DNA from: Candidatus Blautia intestinipullorum
Lineage (GTDB): Bacteria; Bacillota; Clostridia; Lachnospirales; Lachnospiraceae
DNA: 10,198 bases
Direction: 5' to 3'
Assembly: GCA_019120475.1 (NCBI GenBank)
Contig: DWVA01000082.1
Span: 1 to 10,198, forward strand
In this document: piece by piece, positions 1 to 5,984 of the stretch
Layout of the letters: each line of letters opens with the position of its first letter
How positions within the stretch are numbered: position 1 is the first letter of the stretch
Program-made: the position numbers and the translations under genes
Notes under the pieces: model-generated
Seen by the model: only the letters and a program-made list of their open reading frames with translations
Databases searched by the model: none
Told to the model about the DNA's origin: nothing

Positions 1-88
1 AGGGGGGGGGTAAAAGTATGATACAATATATACCGGCTCTACACATAAATGATACATAAACTTTTAGGGCAAAAGGAGAAGAGACACT

Positions 89-1117
89 ATGAAGATGACA
101 CAAATGGAAAAGAAACAGCTGATGATTTTTGTTCTTGTGGCTTACGGATTGACCTATGTGCTTGGGCTGGCAATGTGGGCCTTTTATGGAACAGGGGCGG
201 ATCTCAGTGTATTTCCGAACGCACAGATGATGTATCCCGCAGCGGGAGTGATGTTGGCGTATCTTATCACAAAAAAGGAAGATAAAAAGCTTCCCAGGGC
301 ACTGTTTGTATTCTTTGTTTTGTTTACGGCAGTAATGGCTGTGTGCGCTTTACTGTCTGTATTCATGCCCAAAACCATGAAGTCCGGAGAGACAGAGGTA
401 TCTGCCTGGCTGATGGGCGTTCAGGTGCTTATTATCCTGGGAAGTATTGTTTTCTGGATTTTCCTTTTGACTGCCGGAAAAGAAAAAAGAGCTGCCTATG
501 GATTAAGAGGAAAAAACTGGAAAGCATCTTTTCTCTGTATTCTCCTGTTCTTTGCACTGTATACTGTAAGAATGGGAATTGCCAGCGCAGCAGGCGGACA
601 ACTGGCTGATTTTGGAAAAATATGGGCTGATCCTATTACCTGGACCTATCTGTTTTCCCTTTTTATTAACTTCTTTCTGGCAGCAGCGGCTTTCTTTGGA
701 GAAGAATACGGCTGGCGCTATTATCTGCAGCCGATCATGCAGAGGCGTTTTGGACTAAGAGGAGGCGTGCTGCTTCTTGGAGTTGTTTGGGGACTTTGGC
801 ATCTTCCTATTGATTTCTTTTATTATACAACGCCGGATATGGGGCTGATCGCCTGTGTCAGCCAGCAGATCACCTGTATTTTTATCGGCATTTTCCTGGC
901 ATATGTGTATATGAAAACGGAAAATATCTGGGTTCCCGTGGCGGTTCACTTTTTAAACAACAATCTGATTCCTATGTTTGCGGGAGATTATTCGGCGGAA
1001 GTTCTTCAGGGACAGGCAATCCACTGGGGCGAGCTTGTTCCGGCTCTGATCCTGAACCTTGTGATTTTCGGATGGTTCCTTTTTCTGAAGCCATTCCGGG
1101 AAAACGGGACAAAATAA
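89..1117 (+). CDS. CPBP-family intramembrane metalloprotease (CAAX protease/Abi type)
   Basis: This encodes a 342-residue multi-pass membrane protein of the CPBP family (type II CAAX prenyl protease and bacteriocin-processing proteins), which are putative intramembrane metalloproteases. The three family motifs are present: EEYGWR at residues 205-210, the WGLWH motif with His238, and HFLNN with His287 and Asn291. These Glu and His residues are the expected metal ligands. Roughly eight hydrophobic segments span the protein, and the motifs fall in the C-terminal half as usual. The start is supported by AAGGAG at 73-78, ten bases before the ATG. No bacteriocin or prenyl-processing partner is visible, so the substrate is unknown; in Firmicutes such proteins are linked to bacteriocin self-immunity or peptide processing. 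The gene appears intact, and a hairpin follows the stop. Confidence 0.9.
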   Translation: MKMTQMEKKQLMIFVLVAYGLTYVLGLAMWAFYGTGADLSVFPNAQMMYPAAGVMLAYLITKKEDKKLPRALFVFFVLFTAVMAVCALLSVFMPKTMKSGETEVSAWLMGVQVLIILGSIVFWIFLLTAGKEKRAAYGLRGKNWKASFLCILLFFALYTVRMGIASAAGGQLADFGKIWADPITWTYLFSLFINFFLAAAAFFGEEYGWRYYLQPIMQRRFGLRGGVLLLGVVWGLWHLPIDFFYYTTPDMGLIACVSQQITCIFIGIFLAYVYMKTENIWVPVAVHFLNNNLIPMFAGDYSAEVLQGQAIHWGELVPALILNLVIFGWFLFLKPFRENGTK

Positions 1118-1124
1118 ATTTCAG

Positions 1125-1165
1125 TGTCAGTGTGCAGGGGAGCATGCCGCCCTTGTACACTGACA
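1125..1165 (+). terminator. Imperfect 16-bp hairpin after the CPBP gene, possible terminator
   Basis: TGTCAGTGT (1125-1133) pairs perfectly with ACACTGACA (1157-1165). Pairing continues inward through two G-U pairs to G1140-C1150, leaving a 9-base loop that contains GCATGC. It begins eight bases after the CPBP stop. The bases after it (TTATAGACAGC) are not a T-run, so a classical rho-independent terminator is not clear. It could instead protect the 3' end, end transcription weakly, or be a small repeat element. Confidence 0.45.
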
Positions 1166-1209
1166 TTATAGACAGCAGAAAAAAATAAAACAGAAAGGCC
1201 GTGATGCAT

Positions 1210-1338
1210 ATGACAAAAACTCAAATAGCCATTCTTGTTTCCGGATGTATCCTGGCGTTTATATCAGGCAGATTGGCGGTAAGAGCATTTTTGAATTTAC
1301 TTCTGGGAGGGAAACTCTTCGGAGGCGATTTTCTATGA
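1210..1338 (+). CDS. Possible small membrane peptide (42 aa)
   Basis: A short frame encodes 42 residues (44 if the ATG at 1204 is used). It has a polar N-terminus (MTKTQ), a hydrophobic stretch of about 15 residues (IAILVSGCILAFISG), basic residues, then a second hydrophobic stretch and a GGKLFGGDFL-like tail. This pattern fits a single-span small membrane protein. AAAGG at 1194-1198 lies 11 bases before the ATG at 1210 and 5 before the one at 1204, so 1210 is preferred. It sits between the CPBP hairpin and the hydrolase gene, whose start is 24 bases after this stop, so the two could be co-transcribed. I do not recognise a family. It may be a real small protein, a remnant, or chance. Confidence 0.4.
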   Translation: MTKTQIAILVSGCILAFISGRLAVRAFLNLLLGGKLFGGDFL

Positions 1339-1362
1339 CAGGAAACGGAAAAGGGGTAAAAA

Positions 1363-2101
1363 ATGTATAAATTAATATACGGATATAGCCTATGGAGATA
1401 AGGAATCAAATAAATTTGATCTGTATCTTCCCGCAGATGATACAAGAAAAAGCTATGGTCTGGTCGTGTATCTTCATGCAGGCGGCTTTACCTCAGGGGA
1501 TAAATCTGGGGACAGGAAAATATTGTCCTGGCTGTGTTCAAAGGGATATGTGGCAGCGGGCATTAACTATACGCTCAGAAATCAGGAGAACCCGGATGCA
1601 AACGTCTATACTCAGTCAATAGAAATAAAAGAAGCTGTGCCGAAAGTAATTGAGGAAGCTGAAAAACATGGCTGTCTGATCAATGAAATGGCTGTAGCAG
1701 GAGGATCGGCGGGTCACACGCTGGCAATGCTTTATGCTTACAGAGACGCAGACAGTTCGCCGGTTCCTGTAAGGCTGCTGTTCGGCGTGATGGGCGGCGT
1801 AAAATTAACCCCGGAAATGATAAAAGACGGTTCATATATAGAAAAACTAAAACCTGTCTCAGCAGTTATGTGGATACATGAGGGTACGGTTCCAAGCGTA
1901 GTCGCCTATGGAAAATACGACAAAGTCCAGCCCTTCAAAGGTTCCCGGAGACTGCTGAAGGCATATAGAGAGAATAAGGTTGACCATCAATATTTTGAAT
2001 GTTCTCATTCAGGACACGGGCTCCAAAATGACAGTAAAGTATATAAAGAATATATGGAAACTGTTGAAAAATATTTGAAAAAATATCTTCCGGTAAAATA
2101 A
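1363..2101 (+). pseudogene. Alpha/beta hydrolase (esterase/lipase-like), frameshifted near its N-terminus
   Basis: The reading frame ending at 2101 encodes an alpha/beta hydrolase of the small esterase (BD-FAE/acetyl-esterase-like) kind. After frame correction it is about 245 residues, with oxyanion-hole motif HAGGF, nucleophile motif GGSAGH (Ser115), Asp186 in YGKYDKVQP and His218 in SHSGHGL, so the triad is complete. The natural start is the ATG at 1363 with GGGG at 1353-1356 upstream. That frame hits a stop after 12 codons (MYKLIYGYSLWR). The homologous N-terminal sequence DIAYGDKESNKFDLYLP continues in the next frame from 1382. Dropping one G at 1381/1382 joins the two as MYKLIY-DIAYGDK. 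The internal GTG at 1466 would remove the first beta strands and has no good ribosome site. The gene is therefore probably a recent pseudogene, unless the extra G is a sequencing error. Confidence 0.75.
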
Positions 2102-2143
2102 GAAAAAAGAGGTCAGCAGCATAATATACCAATATATCATACT

Positions 2144-2172
2144 TTGACAGAAAGAGGCCGCTATGATATAAC
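2144..2172 (+). promoter_or_regulatory. Sigma-A promoter for the MATE-acylphosphatase gene
   Basis: A perfect -35 box TTGACA (2144-2149) is followed after 17 bases by TATAAC (2167-2172), five of six matches to the -10 consensus. Transcription would start near 2179 and leave a leader of about 90 bases before the MATE ATG. It lies 42 bases after the hydrolase stop, so the MATE gene probably has its own transcript. Confidence 0.65.
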
Positions 2173-2222
2173 AAATAGGTGAGGGCCGAAGGCCTAAAAG
2201 TATGAAATATGGAAAATGATCA

Positions 2223-2255
2223 GGTTCTCCGGCATGGCGTTTGCACAGGAGAACC
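2223..2255 (+). promoter_or_regulatory. Leader hairpin just upstream of the MATE ribosome site
   Basis: GGTTCTCC (2223-2230) and GGAGAACC (2248-2255) form a perfect 8-bp stem with a 17-base loop. The 3' arm ends one base before the AGGGGGA ribosome site (2257-2263). A smaller GGCC-GAA-GGCC hairpin lies at 2184-2194. No known riboswitch class is recognised. The stem could tune ribosome access, or it could simply insulate the site. Confidence 0.4.
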
Positions 2256-2267
2256 CAGGGGGATATT

Positions 2268-3992
2268 ATGGAAAGTGATTATCTGATCAGAAAAAAGCCT
2301 ATGCAGGCGCTGCTGATTTTTTCTCTGCCTATAATTCTGGGAAATCTGTTTCAGCAGACTTATACAATGGCGGATTCCGCTATTGTGGGACGTTTTGTCA
2401 GCGAGCAGGCTCTGGCGGCGGTAGGAGCTTCGTATTCGCTGACAAATATTTTTATCTGTGTGGCGATCGGAGGCGGAATGGGAGCTTCCGTTATCGTAGG
2501 AAGGCACTTCGGAGCGAAGCAGTACCGGGAAATGAAAGCAGCTATTTATACGGCCTGCCTTGCTTTTCTGGCAGTAAGTGTCGCGCTGGGCGGACTGGGA
2601 CTTCTCTTCAGCAGACAGATCATGACGGCTCTGAATACGCCGGAGGACGTTATGGGGATGGCGGTCCAATACCTGAATATCTACTTTTACGGCCTGCCGT
2701 TCCTGTTTATGTACAATGTGCTTTCTTCTATGTTCAACGCCCTTGGAAAGTCCAGGATTCCGCTTTATTTCCTGATCTTTTCCTCTGTGTTTAACGTGGC
2801 GCTTGACCTTATCCTGGTGATACAGTTTGATCTGGGAGTGGCGGGTGTGGCCTGGGCCACTATGATCGCTCAGGGAATCTCGGCAGTGATGTCTTTCGGC
2901 GTGCTTATACGGGAACTGAAAAAGTTTACCTGCGGACAGGCGGAAGCTTTTAACGGCAGAGAATTGAAGGACATGACAAAGATCGCCCTGCCTTCTATTC
3001 TTCAGCAGTCAACCGTGTCGATCGGCATGATGCTGGTGCAGTCAGTAGTAAACAGCTTCGGCTCGGAGGCTCTGGCAGGTTTCTCCGCAGCTATGCGTAT
3101 TGAATCTATCTGTGTGGTTCCTATGAGCGGTATAGGAAACGCCGTATCCTCTTATACGGCGCAGAACATCGGCGCCCGAAAGACAAAACGGGTAGTCGAG
3201 GGATTTCATGCCGCTATTAAAATGGTGATCGTCTGCGCGGTTATAATCTGCGTAGTACTGGAATTGTTCCATGGAGGGATCATTTCTCTTTTCCTGGGAG
3301 CGGAGGGTACGGAAACCGCTGTTGCAACAGGGGAAAATTATCTGATCTTTATGGGATGGTTTTTCTGCCTGATCGGATTTAAAATGGCAGTGGACAGCGT
3401 TCTCCGGGGATCAGGAGATATGAAGATATTTACCATTGCAAATCTTGTAAATTTAAGCGTCCGTGTGATCATCGCCGTGACTATGGCGCCCCGGTTCGGA
3501 ATCGCTATGGTCTGGTATGCGGTTCCGGTGGGCTGGTTTTTGAACTGGGCGATTTCCTACAGCAGATACCGTACAGGAAAGTGGAAAGTCATTGCAGAAA
3601 AAGCCGTGAAAGAGGATAAAGAGGCGGATGTAGAAAACAAAGAAAAAGTTCCGGATGCAGATGATAAAGATGAGAGGAACATCTCCGGAAATGACGGATC
3701 AGGAGAAAAAGATATGAGCAGTAAGATCAGGGAAGCGATAACATTCACAGGAAGAGTCCAGGGAGTGGGATTCCGTTATAAAATGTATTACTTATCCAGG
3801 CAGTACGGCGTTACCGGCTGGGTAAGAAACGAATATGACGGCTCTGTCTCGGCGCAGGCACAGGGAACAGAGGAACAGATCGACCGGGTGATCCAGGCGC
3901 TTTCCAACGACAGGTATATTGAGATCGATCATGCCTGGAGAAGCAGGATCCCTCTGGATGAAGAGGAGCGAGGATTCCGGATGCTGAACTGA
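2268..3992 (+). CDS. MATE-family efflux transporter fused to acylphosphatase
   Basis: This encodes a 574-residue two-domain protein. Residues 1 to about 440 are a MATE transporter, an ion-driven exporter of drugs or metabolites in the cytoplasmic membrane. It opens with the typical KKPMQALLIFSLPIILGN and contains many hydrophobic helices in two halves, at normal MATE length. Residues about 445-482 are a highly charged Lys/Glu/Asp-rich linker. Residues 483-574 are a complete acylphosphatase, which hydrolyses acyl phosphates, with GRVQGVGFR carrying the phosphate-binding Arg503 and GWVRNEYDG carrying the catalytic Asn521. Their 18-residue spacing is normal for the family. The start is the ATG at 2268 with AGGGGGA at 2257-2263; an upstream in-frame TTG at 2241 lies inside a leader hairpin and is rejected. 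No stop or frameshift separates the domains. The transported substrate is unknown. Confidence 0.9.
   Translation: MESDYLIRKKPMQALLIFSLPIILGNLFQQTYTMADSAIVGRFVSEQALAAVGASYSLTNIFICVAIGGGMGASVIVGRHFGAKQYREMKAAIYTACLAFLAVSVALGGLGLLFSRQIMTALNTPEDVMGMAVQYLNIYFYGLPFLFMYNVLSSMFNALGKSRIPLYFLIFSSVFNVALDLILVIQFDLGVAGVAWATMIAQGISAVMSFGVLIRELKKFTCGQAEAFNGRELKDMTKIALPSILQQSTVSIGMMLVQSVVNSFGSEALAGFSAAMRIESICVVPMSGIGNAVSSYTAQNIGARKTKRVVEGFHAAIKMVIVCAVIICVVLELFHGGIISLFLGAEGTETAVATGENYLIFMGWFFCLIGFKMAVDSVLRGSGDMKIFTIANLVNLSVRVIIAVTMAPRFGIAMVWYAVPVGWFLNWAISYSRYRTGKWKVIAEKAVKEDKEADVENKEKVPDADDKDERNISGNDGSGEKDMSSKIREAITFTGRVQGVGFRYKMYYLSRQYGVTGWVRNEYDGSVSAQAQGTEEQIDRVIQALSNDRYIEIDHAWRSRIPLDEEERGFRMLN
3714..3992 (+). 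other. Internal start that could yield a free 92-aa acylphosphatase
   Basis: The ATG at 3714 lies exactly where the acylphosphatase domain begins, in frame with the MATE fusion. An AGGAG ribosome site (3701-3705) precedes it by eight bases, as good as any gene start in this window. The product would be 92 residues, the ordinary size of a stand-alone acylphosphatase. The same mRNA could thus give both a membrane-tethered and a soluble enzyme. An alternative is that two overlapping genes were fused by loss of a stop codon and the old start remains as a relic. Use of this start is inferred from sequence only. Confidence 0.45.
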
Positions 3993-4129
3993 CGTGAACT
4001 TCTGTTCCGGTCGCTAAACCAACCACTTCAGACAGCAGGCGGACATATTTCGTCTGCGCACATCTATGATACAGAATGAATGACTGAAGAGGAGTAGTAC
4101 GGACAAAGCAGATAAAATACAGAAAAAAC
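3993..4129. other. Intergenic tail after the MATE gene; no gene seen
   Basis: No coding region is supported here. A weak 6-bp stem, GCGGAC (4039-4044) with GTCTGC (4052-4057), lies about 45 bases after the MATE stop but has no T-run. No convincing terminator for the MATE transcript is visible, so some read-through into the riboswitch leader is possible. Confidence 0.4.
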
Positions 4130-4158
4130 TTGAAATTTATTTTTTTCAGTGTTATGAT
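4130..4158 (+). promoter_or_regulatory. Sigma-A promoter of the B12-riboswitch operon
   Basis: TTGAAA (4130-4135) and TATGAT (4153-4158) are separated by exactly 17 bases, each one base from consensus. The spacer holds an eight-base T-run. Transcription would begin near 4165, about 14 bases before the first paired element of the cobalamin aptamer, which is what a riboswitch leader needs. Confidence 0.75.
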
Positions 4159-4178
4159 TAAGAAAATTGAATAAGAAA

Positions 4179-4360
4179 AATAACAGGTGCCGGATAACAG
4201 AAATGCTGTTGTCAGGTTAAAAGGGAAACAGGTGTGAATCCTGTACGATCTCGTCACTGTATTTAAGGAGTATGAAGCAAGGTGCTTTTGCACAGTCACT
4301 GGGCAACCGGGAAGACTGCTTTATATGTTGATTTATAAGCCAGGAAACCTGCCTGCTATT
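4179..4360 (+). ncRNA. Cobalamin riboswitch aptamer
   Basis: The conserved core of the cobalamin (B12 box) riboswitch is readable in order: CAGGTGCC near 4184, GGTTAAAAGGGAA (4215-4227), GTGTGAATCCTG (4232-4243), GTCACTGTA near 4253, GTCACTGGGCAACCGGGAAG (4295-4314), and AGCCAGGAAACCTGCC (4338-4353). A closing P1 stem can be drawn between AATAACAG (4179-4186) and CTGCTATT (4353-4360), with one mismatch. The element senses adenosylcobalamin or a related cobalamin and normally lowers expression when B12 is plentiful. A GGGAC-TTAC-GTCCC hairpin (4367-4380) follows and may be the P13-type hairpin or part of the expression platform. It controls the cbiK-transporter operon downstream. Confidence 0.93.
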
Positions 4361-4425
4361 GGTACGGGGACTTACGTCCCAGATCACGAGTAATTGGTTG
4401 TACTGTATATATGCTGTTTATGATG

Positions 4426-4459
4426 CCCTTTTACCCTTGTGTAAAAGGGTTTTTCTTTT
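4426..4459 (+). terminator. Rho-independent terminator, riboswitch expression platform
   Basis: A perfect 9-bp stem, CCCTTTTAC (4426-4434) with GTAAAAGGG (4441-4449), has a 6-base loop and runs into TTTTTCTTTT (4450-4459). Placed 66 bases after the aptamer and about 130 before the cbiK start, it fits transcriptional attenuation by the cobalamin riboswitch. Its 5' arm is complementary over eight bases to the conserved aptamer core (TAAAAGGG, 4218-4225), which suggests an antiterminator pairing when ligand is absent. Confidence 0.9.
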
Positions 4460-4531
4460 CAGAAATTCTGGCAGACGTTCTTGTTTCCGTATTTTATAAA
4501 TATGCTGATGATTTATTCTCATACATCAGGA

Positions 4532-4554
4532 CATGAAATCAGAAGCATTTCATG
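4532..4554 (+). promoter_or_regulatory. Small hairpin between the terminator and the cbiK ribosome site
   Basis: CATGAAAT (4532-4539) and ATTTCATG (4547-4554) form a perfect 8-bp stem with a 7-base loop, ending 17 bases before the AGGAGG of cbiK. The AT-rich ten-mer ATTTTATAAA occurs on both sides (4491-4500 and 4562-4571). The hairpin may keep the ribosome site open or protect the message after read-through. It also buries an in-frame upstream ATG (4533), which argues against that start. Confidence 0.35.
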
Positions 4555-4586
4555 CCAAGACATTTTATAAAAGGAGGACAAAGAAC

Positions 4587-5873
4587 ATGAAAAACAAAAT
4601 GGTAAAAGCGCTTGCACTGGTGATAGCAGTGACAACGGTATCTATGACGGGGCCGGCAAGTATCTATGCCTCTGAAACCGATACGGCAGAAACGGCGGAA
4701 ACTGCCGCACAAGCCGACAGCACGGGAACCGGAACAAAGGATGCCGGAGCAGACTCGGATCAGGAAGCAGCGGATAATGTGGCTACTCTGATCGATAAAA
4801 TCTATGTGCAGGAGAGAACCGACACGACAGATGCGGACTGCGCTGCAGCAAAAGAAGCGTGGGATGGGCTGACAGACACGCAGAAGGAACTAGTATCGGG
4901 AGAAAATGCGAGTCCGGATTACTTTGGCCTTGATACAGGCGACGCATCCATAGATGATGCGCGTAATGAGGATGAGATTGGAGAAAATGAGCTGCTGGTG
5001 GTAAGTTTCGGTACATCTTATAATGACAGCCGTTCAGAAGATATTAAAGGTATTGAGGACGCTTTGCAGGAAGCATATCCGGACTGGTCTGTACGACGGG
5101 CTTTTACCGCCCAGATCATTATTAACCATATACAGTCAAGGGATGGCGAAGTGATCGACAATATGCAGCAGGCACTGGACAGAGCTGTGGAGAACGGTGT
5201 GAAGAATCTGGTCGTACAGCCTACACATCTGATGCATGGAGCGGAATATGATGAAATGCTGGAAGTTCTTGATGAATATCAGAATAAGTTTGAGTCCGCT
5301 GCGGTCGCAGAACCGATGCTTGGCGAAGTAGGAGACGATGCAGCTGTGATCAATGAAGATAAGGCGGCTGTTGCACAGGCCGCTGCAGATGCGGCGGTAA
5401 AAGAGGCCGGGTATGAAAATATGGACGCGGCAGCCGAAGACGGAACCGCTTTTGTATTTCTGGGACATGGAACCTCCCATACAGCAAAAGTAAGTTACAG
5501 TCAGATGCAGACGCAGATGGACGAACTGGGATATACGAATGCGTTTATTGGCACAGTAGAGGGAGAACCGGAAGAAACTGCCTGCGAAGCAGTGATTGAC
5601 GCGGTAAAAGAAGCCGGATATAAGAAGGTGGTTCTTCGTCCGCTGATGGTAGTTGCCGGAGACCATGCAAATAATGATATGGCGGGCAGTGAAGAAGACT
5701 CCTGGAAGAGTATGTTTGAAGAATCTGGAAATTTCGACAGTGTAGAGACACAGATTTCCGGACTTGGAAGAATTGATGCTATTCAGGAACTCTTTGTTGA
5801 GCATACACAGGCAGCAATCGATTCTCTTGGCGCTGCTGATGCAGAAGCAGAAACAGAAGAAACGGCAGAGTAA
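4587..5873 (+). CDS. cbiK: Secreted CbiK-type sirohydrochlorin cobaltochelatase
   Basis: The 428-residue protein starts with a signal peptide (MKNKMVK, a hydrophobic core, cleavage likely after SIYA near residue 29), so it acts outside the membrane. Residues about 60-115 form a small helical segment (LIDKIYVQ, AAAKEAWDGLTDTQKELV) like those repeated in Firmicutes surface proteins. The rest, from about residue 130, is a CbiK chelatase, the class that inserts cobalt into sirohydrochlorin in anaerobic B12 synthesis. Likely metal and catalytic residues are Glu220 in HGAEYDEM, His294 in LGHGTSH and His360 in GDHANND. The tail is acidic and has no anchor. AGGAGG (4572-4577) nine bases before the ATG at 4587 fixes the start. 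It is the first gene after the B12 riboswitch and heads an importer operon. An exported CbiK is known in Desulfovibrio (CbiKP, periplasmic), where a transport-related role was proposed. The real substrate here is inferred. Confidence 0.88.
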   Translation: MKNKMVKALALVIAVTTVSMTGPASIYASETDTAETAETAAQADSTGTGTKDAGADSDQEAADNVATLIDKIYVQERTDTTDADCAAAKEAWDGLTDTQKELVSGENASPDYFGLDTGDASIDDARNEDEIGENELLVVSFGTSYNDSRSEDIKGIEDALQEAYPDWSVRRAFTAQIIINHIQSRDGEVIDNMQQALDRAVENGVKNLVVQPTHLMHGAEYDEMLEVLDEYQNKFESAAVAEPMLGEVGDDAAVINEDKAAVAQAAADAAVKEAGYENMDAAAEDGTAFVFLGHGTSHTAKVSYSQMQTQMDELGYTNAFIGTVEGEPEETACEAVIDAVKEAGYKKVVLRPLMVVAGDHANNDMAGSEEDSWKSMFEESGNFDSVETQISGLGRIDAIQELFVEHTQAAIDSLGAADAEAETEETAE

Positions 5874-5928
5874 CGGCGAGTTTTACAAATTGAAGATTTT
5901 CAGAGGAAGCCTTGTCTGAAACAAAAAT

Positions 5929-5960
5929 CTGCCCGGAATGTTCCTGGAACGTCCGGGCAG
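5929..5960 (-). terminator. Strong hairpin between cbiK and the binding-protein gene
   Basis: CTGCCCGGA (5929-5937) pairs perfectly with TCCGGGCAG (5952-5960), and an inner GTTC/GAAC stem lengthens it to about 13 bp. On the + strand no T-run follows; instead the next gene's ribosome site comes within 11 bases. On the - strand the stem is followed by ATTTTTGTTT, the form of an intrinsic terminator, although no - strand gene is visible nearby. In the operon it may act as an mRNA-processing or stability element that sets different levels of CbiK and the transporter. Confidence 0.5.
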
Positions 5961-5984
5961 TGATTATGAAAGAGGGTTATGACA

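Noticed and set aside
1466..2101. GTG at 1466 as the true start of the hydrolase
   Set aside because: It would remove conserved family sequence readable upstream in the same frame back to 1382, and no ribosome site precedes it.
2195..2205. TAAAAGTATGA repeated at 11-21 and 2195-2205
   Set aside because: Only 11 bases are shared and the flanks differ, so this is too little to call a repeat family.
2241..2267. TTG at 2241 as the MATE start
   Set aside because: It lies in a leader hairpin without a ribosome site; the ATG at 2268 has AGGGGGA at proper spacing and gives the usual MATE N-terminus.
3141..3160. Perfect inverted repeat GCCGTAT/ATACGGC
   Set aside because: It lies inside the MATE coding region with no T-run; a 7-bp stem of this kind can arise by chance.
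3811..4299. Open frame on the - strand across the MATE 3' end and riboswitch
   Set aside because: It overlaps the acylphosphatase coding end and the conserved riboswitch core, and the translation shows no family features.
4533..4586. ATG at 4533 as the cbiK start
   Set aside because: It would place the AGGAGG ribosome site inside the coding region and put 18 residues before an obvious signal peptide.
5136..5804. Long open frame (222 codons) on the - strand opposite cbiK
   Set aside because: It lies wholly inside the well-supported cbiK gene, encodes no recognisable family, and is Cys/His/Ile-rich as expected from an antisense shadow.
5979..5984. ATG at 5979 as the binding-protein start
   Set aside because: It leaves only two bases after the AGAGGG ribosome site, while the ATG at 5985 has eight; the difference is two residues.
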